From assembly GCA_934725575.1 (NCBI GenBank), contig CAKVCK010000033.1, positions 1 through 26,735 of the forward strand: a stretch of 26,735 nucleotides of DNA, given 5' to 3'. Position numbers and translations under genes: made by a program. Below, piece by piece: positions 15,423 to 23,103 of the stretch (position 1 is the first letter of the stretch; each line of letters begins with the position of its first letter). Origin of the DNA: an uncultured Bacteroidales bacterium (GTDB lineage: Bacteria; Bacteroidota; Bacteroidia; Bacteroidales; UBA932). The notes below the pieces were generated by a model, which saw only the letters and a program-made list of their open reading frames with translations, did no database searches and was not told the DNA's origin.

Positions 15423-16813
15423 TAAAGAAAACAGCAATCACACTCTTCGCCCTCGTCGCGACCTGCGCGATGGCCTCAGCACAGAAATACAAATACGTTG
15501 ACAAGACCGTGGCGGTTGTCGGCAACGAGGTTGTTATGATTTCCGACATTGAAGGCGCTGTCAAGGACAGGGCCGCGCAGGGAATGTCCTCTGACCGCAA
15601 TGTCCGTTGCGAGGTGCTGGAGTCCATCCTTGAGTCCAAACTTTTCCTGATGCAGGCGAGGATCGACTCCCTGACCGTCAATCAGGATATGGTCGAGGGG
15701 AGCCTTTCCCAGCAGGCGGACAGGATGCTGACCTACCTCGGAGGCGAGGACAAGGTTGAGGAATATTTCGGCAAGCCTCTTTACCGTCTCCGTCAGGAAT
15801 GGCGCAAGCAGTACGAGGATATGAGCCTTACTCAGCAGGAGCAGCAGGAGATTATCAAGAAAATCCCCGAGATGACTCCTTATGATGTTAAGGAATATCT
15901 TGACACGGTCGATGTGAAGAACCTTCCGATCGTGCCGATCAAGTACCAGCTCAGCCAGATTTGTCTTTATCCAGACCGTGAGGCCGCCAACCTCGCCGTG
16001 CGTGAGAAGCTGCTTGACCTTCGCGAGAGGATCATCAACGGGGAGAAATTCTCCACTCTCGCACGAATATATTCGGAGGACCCAGGCAGCGCCCGCAAGG
16101 GAGGTGAACTTGGAATGGCCTCGAAGTCAATCTTCTGGCCGGTGTTCTCGGATGCCGCGATGGCTTTGAAGCCGGGCGTGATCTCGCAGATTGTCGAGAC
16201 TCCGGACGGATTCCACATCATCGAGGTCATCGAGAAGAAAGGGGATATGTTCAACGCCCGTCACATCCTGATGAAGCCAAAGTACACGGACGATGACAGG
16301 GATAAGGCGTTCAAGACATTGGACAGCCTCCGTACCGAGATCAACAACAACGCCGTGTCGTTCAAGATGGCGGCCAACTTCTACTCTCAGGATCCTGCCA
16401 CCAGGACGAACGGCGGGCAGATGTCCGACCCGAACACTGGCTCCGCATATTTCGAGATCGACCAGCTCAAGCCAGAGGACTACCTGGCCATCAAGGATTT
16501 GAAGGAAGGGGAGATCTCTGAACCGATTGAGTCAACCGACAATGATGGCCGTCAGGATCAGGTCAAGGACTATGTGGTCGGAAAGACGATCTACAAGATC
16601 ATCCGTGTGGACAAGATCATCCCGGCCCACACAGCCTCGTTCGAGGAAGATTTCAGCCAGCTTCAGGATCAGGTCCGTCAGGACAAGCAGATGAAGGCCA
16701 TCGATGATTTCCTTGCTAAAAAGATCAAGGAGACGCACATCGTGATCGATCCTTTGTTCAAGGACTGTGATTTCCACCGTTCCGGCTGGGCTTCAAAGTT
16801 CTCTGAAGACTGA
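15419..16813 (+). CDS. surA: SurA-like periplasmic peptidyl-prolyl isomerase/chaperone
   Basis: The 464 residues comprise a signal peptide (MIKKTAITLFALVATCAMASA), an N-terminal chaperone region (about 24-165, starting VDKTVAVVGNEVVMISDIE) and two parvulin domains (about 174-275 and 279-395). The first has the classic EDPGSARKGGELGMASK and TPDGFHIIEV; the second has ARHILMKP and QDPATRTNGGQMSD. SurA-type proteins escort outer-membrane beta-barrel proteins through the periplasm. It overlaps both neighbours (ATGA upstream, one-base TGATG downstream), so translation of all three is coupled. The name surA reflects architecture; orthology to E. coli SurA is not proved. Confidence 0.9.
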   Translation: MIKKTAITLFALVATCAMASAQKYKYVDKTVAVVGNEVVMISDIEGAVKDRAAQGMSSDRNVRCEVLESILESKLFLMQARIDSLTVNQDMVEGSLSQQADRMLTYLGGEDKVEEYFGKPLYRLRQEWRKQYEDMSLTQQEQQEIIKKIPEMTPYDVKEYLDTVDVKNLPIVPIKYQLSQICLYPDREAANLAVREKLLDLRERIINGEKFSTLARIYSEDPGSARKGGELGMASKSIFWPVFSDAAMALKPGVISQIVETPDGFHIIEVIEKKGDMFNARHILMKPKYTDDDRDKAFKTLDSLRTEINNNAVSFKMAANFYSQDPATRTNGGQMSDPNTGSAYFEIDQLKPEDYLAIKDLKEGEISEPIESTDNDGRQDQVKDYVVGKTIYKIIRVDKIIPAHTASFEEDFSQLQDQVRQDKQMKAIDDFLAKKIKETHIVIDPLFKDCDFHRSGWASKFSED

Positions 16814-19572
16814 TGCTCGCAAGGCGCCTGACATATTCATTCCTGCTTCTGCTGGTCTCATTCAGTCTCTTCGCTCAGAAAAACGAGCGGAGAGACAGTC
16901 TTGTCCGTTTGCTTGGATGTGATGAGCTTCAGCAGGTTGAGGAAAAGGGCTTTAATTTCAGGAAGGCGTTGGGGCACGCTCGCTTCGAGCATAATTCGAC
17001 GCTGTTGGTCTGTGACACCGCCCTATGGAATGTCAACCAGAACATAATCAACGCTTTCGGCAATGTTAAGATCATCCAGAACAACACCGTCCTGAGCAGT
17101 GACCGCCTTGACTATCTGATCGATCAGGATCTGGCGGAGTTCCGTGGCACTCTCGTCCAGCTTCAGGACAAGGACAAGAACACGCTGAGAACCAGGGATC
17201 TGGACTATAACACCAAGGATAGCGTGGCCGTGTTCAGGCACGGCGGAGCCTTGCGGGACAAGGATGGCCAGATCATAGAAAGTGACGATGGCTACTACTA
17301 CTCGAAGACGAACACCTTCGATTTTATGGGGAATGTGAATATGTACACTGACTCCATCTTCGTCAAGACCGATAACCTGACGTACAACACCGCCACCAAC
17401 ATCGCCCTCTTCGGAACCGGCACCAACGCTTGGAAAGACAGCAATATGTTGTCCTCCAAGGCCGGTGAATATGATCGCAACATCGAGAGGTTCACTTTCA
17501 CGAAGGATGTCCATCTGCTGACCACCGATCAGGAGGCTTGGGCTGACACTTTGGTGTTCTACCGCATACCGAACAATATAGAGATGTTCGGCCACGTGGA
17601 ACTGCTTGACACAACGAGGAATGTCGCCGCGTTGGCCGGTTATGTGCAGTACGTCGATTCGCTGTCTTGCGTGAAGCTTGCCCGTGAGCCCGCCGTGATA
17701 GCCATCAGTGAACAGGGCGAGAAGAGGGACACAGCCTACATCGGGGCCGACACATTGGTTCTCCGCTCTTTTATGAGATTCGAGGTTGATTCCACTGAGG
17801 TTGAGGCCGCCGCGGCCAGACTGAAGGAATTGAATGTCGATCCTGTCACAGAGTATCGCCGCAAGGCCGCCGAAGCCGCCCGCGCGGCCGCTGAGGAAGC
17901 CCGCAAGAAGATGGCCGAGGAGGATCCTAACGCCGCCGGAGCTGTTGACCGTGGACGAGGCAAGAGTGCGGCTTCAACAGAGGCGGCCGCTGATGTTTCC
18001 GAAGGTAAGTCCGTTGGGGGGAATCCGGCCACATCCCGGAGCGGAGGACGGAAGAAACCGATCCTGCCGGCTCCGTTTGATGATGACCTCGCTCCTGATT
18101 TGCCACTTTGGTCTATGGGACGGCCACAGGCTCCGGACTCGCTGTCCAGGAAAGCCCCGGCTGATTCGCTTAAGGCTGCAGGGGATAGTTTGAGGGTCAA
18201 ATCAGATTCGCTGACCGTCTCGACGGATTCCCTTGCAGTACGTGACTCTCTTGCCGTAGCGGATTCTCTGGCCCTTGCTCCAAAGGATTCCACCAAAATA
18301 AATTTCATTTACGGAATCAAGAATGTCAAAGTGTTCAGAAACGATATGCAGGTGACCTGTGATTCGTTGGCATACAATGATTTGGATTCTTTGGTCCGTT
18401 TGTATCAAACCCCGATTGTCTGGAACGAGATCCGCCGTCAGTATACCGCTGACAGCATCACCGTGATCGTCAAGAACCAGTCGATAGATAGGGCCAGCTT
18501 GATGTCCAACGCGTTCATCATCGTGCAGGAGGATTCCGTCTCATACGACCAGATCCGTGGTGCTGAGATGATGGCGTATTTCGATAGTACCGGTACCTTG
18601 AAGCGGTTTGACGCTATGGGAGGGGCTTCCGGTGTGTTCTTCATAGAAGAGGATGGAACCCTTGCGACTGTCAACAAATTTGAATCCAAGATGTTGACTG
18701 CGACGCTGAAGGATGGGAATATTCAAGACTTGAACTATTTCGATGCCGTTAAGAGTGACGCCTATCCTGTGGTTCAGATGAAGAAGGATGAGAAGATTCT
18801 CAAGGGTTTCGATTGGGAGCCGGACAAGCGTCCGAAAGGACCGGAAGACATAACTTCATACAAGCCACGAGAGTCCGAAAGGCAAAGATACGAATCTGTG
18901 CCGAGGACGAAATTCAAGCAGACCGACATCTATTTCCCGGGCTATATGAACAGTGTCTATAAGATGCTGGCTCAGCAGGATTCCCTGAAGCGTGTGCGCA
19001 ACGCTGAACGCAAACGTCTTGAGGCAGAGCGTAAGGCCGAGGATGCTCGTATCGCGGACAGTTTGAGGACTGTAGCGGCTGCGGACAGCCTTGCCTTGGG
19101 TGACAGCCTTGCCACAAGGGACAGTCTTGCGCTTGGGAATATTCAGAAAGACTCCCTTGAACGGCGGGACAGTACTTTGGCTTTAAGCGACAGTCTCGCT
19201 GTAAAGGATAGTCTTAGTGTAAAGTCTGACAGTATTGCCGTTGAGCCAAAGGCTCCTGATCCAGAGGCCATAAAGAAAGCCGAGAAGGAAAGGCTGAGGG
19301 CTGAAAGAGAAAAGGCTCGTCAGGAAAAGGCCGCCGCGAAGGAGGCCCGGTGGGCAGAGTTGGATGCCAAGGATGCCGCCAAGGCGAAGGCCAAGGAGGA
19401 AAAGGCTCTTGCGAAGAAACGCGCCAAGACTCTGAAGACCTTGAAAGCGATGGAGAAGCGAAGGGCTAAGGAGGAGAGGATGATAGAGCGTTACAAGGCT
19501 CGCTACGAAAAGCAGAAGGCAAAGAAGGATGCCAAAGCTGCCCGGAAATCCGGTAAAAATAAAAAGGACTGA
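16813..19572 (+). CDS. Large OstA/LptA-like envelope protein with DSL repeats and a basic tail
   Basis: The 919-residue protein has a signal peptide (MLARRLTYSFLLLLVSFSLFAQ). Residues about 50-300 have the repeating short beta-strand pattern of the OstA/LptA fold (for example NAFGNVKIIQNNTVLSSDRLDY), which carries lipopolysaccharide across the periplasm. A second such segment covers about 495-700. Between and after them are low-complexity linkers of DSL units (ADSLAVRDSLAVADSLAL at about 475; another block at about 755-810), and the last 100 residues are a Lys/Ala/Glu-rich, strongly basic helical tail. Bacteroidota commonly have such a protein after SurA-like genes. Role in LPS transport is inferred from the fold; linker and tail functions are unknown. 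Confidence 0.85.
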   Translation: MLARRLTYSFLLLLVSFSLFAQKNERRDSLVRLLGCDELQQVEEKGFNFRKALGHARFEHNSTLLVCDTALWNVNQNIINAFGNVKIIQNNTVLSSDRLDYLIDQDLAEFRGTLVQLQDKDKNTLRTRDLDYNTKDSVAVFRHGGALRDKDGQIIESDDGYYYSKTNTFDFMGNVNMYTDSIFVKTDNLTYNTATNIALFGTGTNAWKDSNMLSSKAGEYDRNIERFTFTKDVHLLTTDQEAWADTLVFYRIPNNIEMFGHVELLDTTRNVAALAGYVQYVDSLSCVKLAREPAVIAISEQGEKRDTAYIGADTLVLRSFMRFEVDSTEVEAAAARLKELNVDPVTEYRRKAAEAARAAAEEARKKMAEEDPNAAGAVDRGRGKSAASTEAAADVSEGKSVGGNPATSRSGGRKKPILPAPFDDDLAPDLPLWSMGRPQAPDSLSRKAPADSLKAAGDSLRVKSDSLTVSTDSLAVRDSLAVADSLALAPKDSTKINFIYGIKNVKVFRNDMQVTCDSLAYNDLDSLVRLYQTPIVWNEIRRQYTADSITVIVKNQSIDRASLMSNAFIIVQEDSVSYDQIRGAEMMAYFDSTGTLKRFDAMGGASGVFFIEEDGTLATVNKFESKMLTATLKDGNIQDLNYFDAVKSDAYPVVQMKKDEKILKGFDWEPDKRPKGPEDITSYKPRESERQRYESVPRTKFKQTDIYFPGYMNSVYKMLAQQDSLKRVRNAERKRLEAERKAEDARIADSLRTVAAADSLALGDSLATRDSLALGNIQKDSLERRDSTLALSDSLAVKDSLSVKSDSIAVEPKAPDPEAIKKAEKERLRAEREKARQEKAAAKEARWAELDAKDAAKAKAKEEKALAKKRAKTLKTLKAMEKRRAKEERMIERYKARYEKQKAKKDAKAARKSGKNKKD

Positions 19573-19592
19573 CCCGATGGCCAGTCCTTTTT
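19561..19592 (+). terminator. Intrinsic terminator overlapping the OstA-like stop codon
   Basis: AAAAAGGACTG (19561-19571) and CAGTCCTTTTT (19582-19592) pair perfectly. The TGA stop (19570-19572) lies in the left arm, so terminator and reading frame overlap. The T/A symmetry lets it work for the convergent tdh gene too. Confidence 0.92.
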
Positions 19593-19619
19593 ATTATCCT
19601 TTATGTGTGGGATTCCCCT

Positions 19620-20573
19620 TTAGAGGAGTTTCTTCTTAAGCGCGTCGATCATATCCACCGTCATCGTCTCAAGGTCATAAGACGGAGCCCAACCCCATTC
19701 CTCACGCGCGCAGGAATCATCCATCTTGTCAGGCCAAGAGTCAGCGATCGCCTGACGCACAGGATCAACCTCGTAGCGCATCTTGAATCCAGGAATATGC
19801 TCCTGAATCTTATGGTAAATGATTTCCGGATCAAAGCTCATAGACGCGATATTGAACGAGTTGCGGTGCTTCAGCTTGGACGGATCAGCGTTCATAATGT
19901 CCACGGCGGCCTTCAGCGCGTCCGGCATATACATCATATCCATATATGTCCCGGCCGCGATAGGGCAGACAAACTCCTCGCCTTTCACTGCCGCATAGTA
20001 GATCTCAACCGCATAGTCAGTCGTTCCGCCTCCCGGAAGGGTGACATTGGAGATAAGTCCAGGAAACCTCACCGAACGGGTGTCAACCCCGTATTTCGTG
20101 TGATAGTAGTCGCTGAGCAATTCGGTCGCCACCTTCGTGACTCCATACATTGAGCGAGGCCTCTGGAGGGTGTCCTGCGGGGTGTTCTGGTGCGGAGTCT
20201 CAGGACCGAAGGACCCGATGGAAGACGGGGTGAACACTGCCACATTGTTCTCACGGGCTATCTCAAGGATATTCATCAATCCATCGATCTGGATGTGCCA
20301 GGCCAGCTGCGGCTTCCTTTCCGCGACGGCGGAGAGCAGGGCGGCGAGATTGTAGATCGTGTCGATGTTGTACTTCTTCACGATTCCAAGAAGCTGCTCG
20401 CCGTTGCAGACATCAGCTTCCTCGGCGGGACCGCTTTCGAGCAGAACGCCTTTAGGTTCGGCGCCTTTGATGTAACCGGCCACAACATTACCTTCAGGAT
20501 ACATTCTCCTGATCTTCATTGTCAGTTCCGACCCGATTTGTCCGGTCGAACCTATCACTAGTACATTTTTCAT
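19620..20573 (-). CDS. tdh: L-threonine 3-dehydrogenase, short-chain (SDR) type
   Basis: This NAD-dependent enzyme oxidises L-threonine to 2-amino-3-oxobutyrate. The 317-residue extended SDR has NAD-binding GSTGQIG (8-14), SSIGSFG (117-123) and the catalytic pair Y143/K147 in YGVTK. The epimerase-like form (rather than the zinc medium-chain form) and motifs FTPSSIGSFGP and RSVRFPGLIS match bacterial SDR-type TDH. The neighbour kbl, read in the opposite direction, encodes the next enzyme of the pathway, which supports the call over a generic sugar epimerase. Confidence 0.9.
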   Translation of the reverse strand: MKNVLVIGSTGQIGSELTMKIRRMYPEGNVVAGYIKGAEPKGVLLESGPAEEADVCNGEQLLGIVKKYNIDTIYNLAALLSAVAERKPQLAWHIQIDGLMNILEIARENNVAVFTPSSIGSFGPETPHQNTPQDTLQRPRSMYGVTKVATELLSDYYHTKYGVDTRSVRFPGLISNVTLPGGGTTDYAVEIYYAAVKGEEFVCPIAAGTYMDMMYMPDALKAAVDIMNADPSKLKHRNSFNIASMSFDPEIIYHKIQEHIPGFKMRYEVDPVRQAIADSWPDKMDDSCAREEWGWAPSYDLETMTVDMIDALKKKLL

Positions 20574-20608
20574 TGCAGATCGCTTGTTTATTGCTAAATT
20601 AGCGACTG

Positions 20609-20616
20609 CAAATTTA
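20609..20616 (-). promoter_or_regulatory. -7 element of the tdh promoter
   Basis: Reads TAAATTTG on the minus strand, an exact TAnnTTTG match, about 36 nt before the start codon. Confidence 0.6.
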
Positions 20617-20678
20617 CATTATTTTCTGACAAGAGCCCTTAATAATGACAAAATATTAACGTTTTTGCCAAAATTTAA

Positions 20679-20686
20679 TATATTTG
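20679..20686 (+). promoter_or_regulatory. -7 element of the kbl promoter
   Basis: TATATTTG followed by TC, the same form as the guaB and DUF4160 promoters, about 33 nt before the start. It diverges from the tdh element 63 nt away, so one regulator could act on both genes from the A/T-rich gap. Confidence 0.6.
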
Positions 20687-20718
20687 TCACCGCGAAATCG
20701 AAACGTTTTAAAATTTTA

Positions 20719-21915
20719 ATGAATATGTACGGAAAATTCCAGGAACATCTACAGGCAGAGCTTGCCTCCATCAAGGAAGCCGGACTCTACAAGAACGAGA
20801 GAAACATCGCCTCCGCCCAGTCCGCAGAGATCACTCTCCAGGACGGCAGCAAGGCTCTTAACTTCTGCGCCAACAACTATTTAGGCCTGGCCGATTCCCC
20901 AAGGCTCATCGAGGCGGCCAAGAAGGCTATGGACGAGAGGGGATTCGGAATGTCATCTGTCCGTTTCATCTGCGGAACCCAAGATCTTCACAAGGAACTT
21001 GAGGCGGCCATCTCCGACTTCTTCCACACTGAGGACACCATCCTCTACGCATCCTGCTTTGATGCCAACGGTGGTGTGTTCGAGCCGCTTCTCACGGCTG
21101 ATGACGCGATCATCTCCGACTCCCTGAACCACGCATCCATCATTGATGGAGTACGTCTCTGCAAGGCTGTCCGTTACCGTTACGCCAACGCTGATATGGC
21201 CGACCTTGAGCGTTGCCTCCAGGAGGCTCAGGCACAGAGATTCCGCATCATCTGCACGGACGGCGTGTTCTCGATGGACGGCAACGTCGCCCCGATGGAC
21301 AAGATCTGCGAGTTGGCCGAGAAATATGACGCTCTCGTGATGGTTGACGAGAGCCATTCCGCTGGAGTTGTCGGTAAGACCGGTCACGGAGTCGCCGAAC
21401 AGTTCGATTGCTATGGCCGTATCGACATATTCACCGGTACCCTTGGCAAGGCTTTCGGTGGTACCGTCGGCGGATTCACCACTGGCCGCAAGGAGATAAT
21501 CGATATGCTCCGCCAGCGCTCCCGTCCTTACCTCTTCTCCAACTCCCTGCCTCCGATGATCGTCGCCGCCGGCATTGAGATGTTCAAGATGCTGAAGGAA
21601 AGCAATGAGCTTCACGACCGTCAGCAGGAAAACGTCAACTACTTCCGTGACAAGATGTTGGCCGCCGGCTTCGACATAAAGCCGACCCAGAGTGCCATCT
21701 GCGCCGTGATGCTCTACGACGCTCCTCTTTCCCAGAAGTTCGCCGCCAAGATGGCCGAGGAAGGAATATTTGTGACAGGCTTCTACTACCCTGTGGTCCC
21801 GAAGGGCCAGGCCCGCATCCGCGTCCAGCTCTCCGCCGCCCACAAGCGTGAGCACCTTGACAAAGCCATCGCCGCCTTCATCAAAGTCGGCAAGGAACTC
21901 GGTGTCATCAAATAA
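20719..21915 (+). CDS. kbl: Glycine C-acetyltransferase (2-amino-3-ketobutyrate CoA ligase)
   Basis: This PLP enzyme splits 2-amino-3-oxobutyrate with CoA into glycine and acetyl-CoA. The 398 residues match the family length (E. coli Kbl also about 398). Motifs include NFCANNYLGLADS (48-60), DESHSAGVVG (210-219) and the PLP-binding K244 in TGTLGKAFGG. The open frame continues further upstream, but across the promoter; the start is ATG 20719 or ATG 20725 (MYGKFQEHL, which lines up with E. coli MRGEFYQQL). Together with tdh it forms the two-step threonine to glycine route. Confidence 0.96.
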   Translation: MNMYGKFQEHLQAELASIKEAGLYKNERNIASAQSAEITLQDGSKALNFCANNYLGLADSPRLIEAAKKAMDERGFGMSSVRFICGTQDLHKELEAAISDFFHTEDTILYASCFDANGGVFEPLLTADDAIISDSLNHASIIDGVRLCKAVRYRYANADMADLERCLQEAQAQRFRIICTDGVFSMDGNVAPMDKICELAEKYDALVMVDESHSAGVVGKTGHGVAEQFDCYGRIDIFTGTLGKAFGGTVGGFTTGRKEIIDMLRQRSRPYLFSNSLPPMIVAAGIEMFKMLKESNELHDRQQENVNYFRDKMLAAGFDIKPTQSAICAVMLYDAPLSQKFAAKMAEEGIFVTGFYYPVVPKGQARIRVQLSAAHKREHLDKAIAAFIKVGKELGVIK

Positions 21916-21955
21916 CCTTTCTTTGAATATCCCGACGGTCCCTTGAGCCTCCCTC

Positions 21956-21978
21956 GTCGCTTCGACAGGCTCAGCGAC
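21956..21978 (-). repeat. Hairpin repeat, loop GAGCCTGTCGA
   Basis: The stem is GTCGCT (21956-21961) with AGCGAC (21973-21978). The minus-strand loop is GAGCCTGTCGA. It belongs to the intergenic hairpin family described in the findings, and lies 40 nt after kbl. Confidence 0.75.
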
Positions 21979-21985
21979 CAAAATC

Positions 21986-22024
21986 AAGGCGGTCCCTGAG
22001 CTTGTCGAAGGTCCGCCTTGTTTT
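21986..22024 (+). terminator. Terminator-like hairpin after kbl carrying the GAGCTTGTCGA loop
   Basis: AAGGCGG (21986-21992) pairs with CCGCCTT (22013-22019), and CCT with AGG closes the loop GAGCTTGTCGA. GTTTTG follows. Probably ends kbl transcription and is also a member of the hairpin repeat family. Confidence 0.7.
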
Positions 22025-22035
22025 GTGAAATATAT

Positions 22036-22066
22036 TTGTAGGTTATAAAATTATTACCTATATTTG
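22036..22066 (+). promoter_or_regulatory. Promoter of the DUF4160/DUF2442 pair
   Basis: TTG (22036-22038), a 20-nt spacer, then TATATTTG (22059-22066). The -33 TTG is itself the end of another TATATTTG (22031-22038), so two -7-like elements lie 28 nt apart. This could be two start sites or a duplicated element. Confidence 0.7.
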
Positions 22067-22088
22067 TCGGTGAGAAAACGATTAGAGG

Positions 22089-22334
22089 ATGCCGACAATA
22101 TTCTACTTCTTTGGCTTCAGATTTATGTTCTATGCCAATGATCACTGGCCTATTCACGTACACGTTGTGAAAGGTAACATCAGCGCCAAGTTTACTATAT
22201 TCCCTGTTAGTCTGATAGAAAACAATGGCCTGAAGCCAACGGAGCTGAAAATGGTCGAAGCCGTGATAGAGGAGAATGTGGAAGTGATCGCGGAACATTG
22301 GAACCGCTTCTTCAATAAATTGAGTGATAAATGA
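22089..22334 (+). CDS. DUF4160 protein, possible partner in a toxin-antitoxin-like pair
   Basis: The 81-residue protein matches the DUF4160 pattern: MPTIFYFFGFRFMFYANDHWPIHVHVVKG, then SLIENNGLKPTELK and a C-terminal helix (ENVEVIAEHWNRFF). The conserved HxHV and ND-H residues suggest a possible active or metal site, but no activity is established to my knowledge. The gene overlaps the DUF2442 gene by ATGA, so the two are translated together. Small size, tight coupling and a DNA-binding-like partner fit a toxin-antitoxin module; that is an inference. Confidence 0.88.
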   Translation: MPTIFYFFGFRFMFYANDHWPIHVHVVKGNISAKFTIFPVSLIENNGLKPTELKMVEAVIEENVEVIAEHWNRFFNKLSDK

Positions 22335-22738
22335 TTAATGTGACAGAAATATGGTTGACTGATTCCGCTGTGTGGATTCGTACAGAGGATGGAAGGGAGG
22401 CGAAAGAGCGTTTCTCTGACTATCCGAGGTTGAAATATGCCACAGAGGAACAGCGGTGTAATTTCGTGTCTGACGCGGACGGGATCCATTGGCCGGAATT
22501 GGACGAGGATCTTTGCTTTGAAAGTTTTTTCGACAAGAAAGACCAGACAATCCTTTATAGGATATTTATTGAACACCCCGAGCTTAACGCTTCTGCCATA
22601 GCCCGCCGTCTGGGAATATCCCAAAGCCTCTTTGCCCAGTATATCAGTGGCGCCAAGAAGCCTTCAGAAGCCCGCTTAAACCAAATTCTGGAACAAATCC
22701 GTGCCATTGGCCGTGATTTGTCCCAGATTTCAGCCTGA
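22331..22738 (+). CDS. DUF2442 protein with C-terminal helix-turn-helix
   Basis: Residues 1-70 match DUF2442, ending in the typical YPRLKYATEEQRCNF and GIHWPELDED. Residues about 85-130 form an XRE-like helix-turn-helix (ASAIARRLGISQSLFAQYISG). The combination looks like an antitoxin that also represses its own promoter, with two TATATTTG elements upstream as possible target. Starts inside the stop of the DUF4160 gene (ATGA). 135 residues. The DUF4160/DUF2442 pairing is common across bacteria; its biochemical role is not established here. Confidence 0.87.
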   Translation: MINVTEIWLTDSAVWIRTEDGREAKERFSDYPRLKYATEEQRCNFVSDADGIHWPELDEDLCFESFFDKKDQTILYRIFIEHPELNASAIARRLGISQSLFAQYISGAKKPSEARLNQILEQIRAIGRDLSQISA

Positions 22739-22740
22739 AT

Positions 22741-22778
22741 CCCCGGACGCTGAGCCAGTCGAAGCGCCCGGGGCTTTT
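22741..22778 (+). terminator. Terminator after the DUF2442 gene containing the hairpin repeat
   Basis: CCCCGG (22741-22746) pairs with CCGGGG (22768-22773), then after one mismatch CGCT (22748-22751) pairs with AGCG (22763-22766), closing the loop GAGCCAGTCGA. CTTTT follows. It starts two bases after the stop codon. Confidence 0.8.
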
Positions 22779-22828
22779 GGCTTACCTTTAGCTGAAGATC
22801 AAGGCAGTCCCTGAGCCAACGGTGCGCT

Positions 22829-22839
22829 GAGCTTGCCGA
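22829..22839 (+). repeat. Hairpin-family loop GAGCTTGCCGA, weak stem
   Basis: The 11-nt loop sequence is kept with one change, but only CT/AG pair next to it. A partial copy (CCCTGAGCC) lies about 20 nt before. Likely decayed. Confidence 0.5.
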
Positions 22840-22853
22840 AGTCTCAAAGGGGG

Positions 22854-22961
22854 AGACTGTCTTAAAGGTAAAAGTACCCCCAGTGAGAATTGAAAATTCG
22901 TTGTCGCCCCTGTATAGGGGTACAGACTTTTCTACTCTCGCCGAGACTTTTCAGACAGTCT
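22854..22961. mobile_element. MITE-like 108-bp element
   Basis: The ends are inverted: AGACTGTCT (22854-22862) and AGACAGTCT (22953-22961), with similarity continuing inward (left AGACTGTCTTAAAGGT; right, reversed, AGACTGTCTGAAAAGT). GTACCCC (22874-22880) pairs with GGGGTAC (22917-22923), and smaller hairpins lie inside. Both ends abut runs of G (five on the left, ten on the right), which could be a target duplication. There is no coding capacity. Apart from this element and neighbouring hairpins, the gap 22739-23103 appears empty. Confidence 0.6.
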
Positions 22962-23024
22962 GGGGGGGGGGCCGATGGAGTGCGCCTGCGTGGCATTTAA
23001 TAGCTTAGCAACCAATAAAATAAA

Positions 23025-23060
23025 CATTCTCGTGGTTCGGTTTTGTCCACCACGAGAATG
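23025..23060 (-). terminator. Bidirectional terminator between convergent units
   Basis: CATTCTCGTGGT (23025-23036) and ACCACGAGAATG (23049-23060) form a perfect 12-bp stem. On the minus strand TTTATTTTATT follows, and on the plus strand CTTTTATT. It ends the transporter-pepT transcript from the right. Confidence 0.88.
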
Positions 23061-23071
23061 CTTTTATTGTT

Positions 23072-23089
23072 GATAACCAGTTGGTTATC
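23072..23089. repeat. Short palindrome near the pepT 3' end
   Basis: GATAACCA and TGGTTATC flank a two-base centre, giving perfect 8-bp arms. It could be a protein site or part of the termination region; nothing else supports a function. Confidence 0.5.
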
Positions 23090-23103
23090 TGCCACGGGGC
23101 CTT

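Noticed and set aside
22962..22971. G10 tract as a phase-variation switch
   Set aside because: It is not in a reading frame nor between promoter elements of a gene; it more likely belongs to the edge of the MITE-like element.
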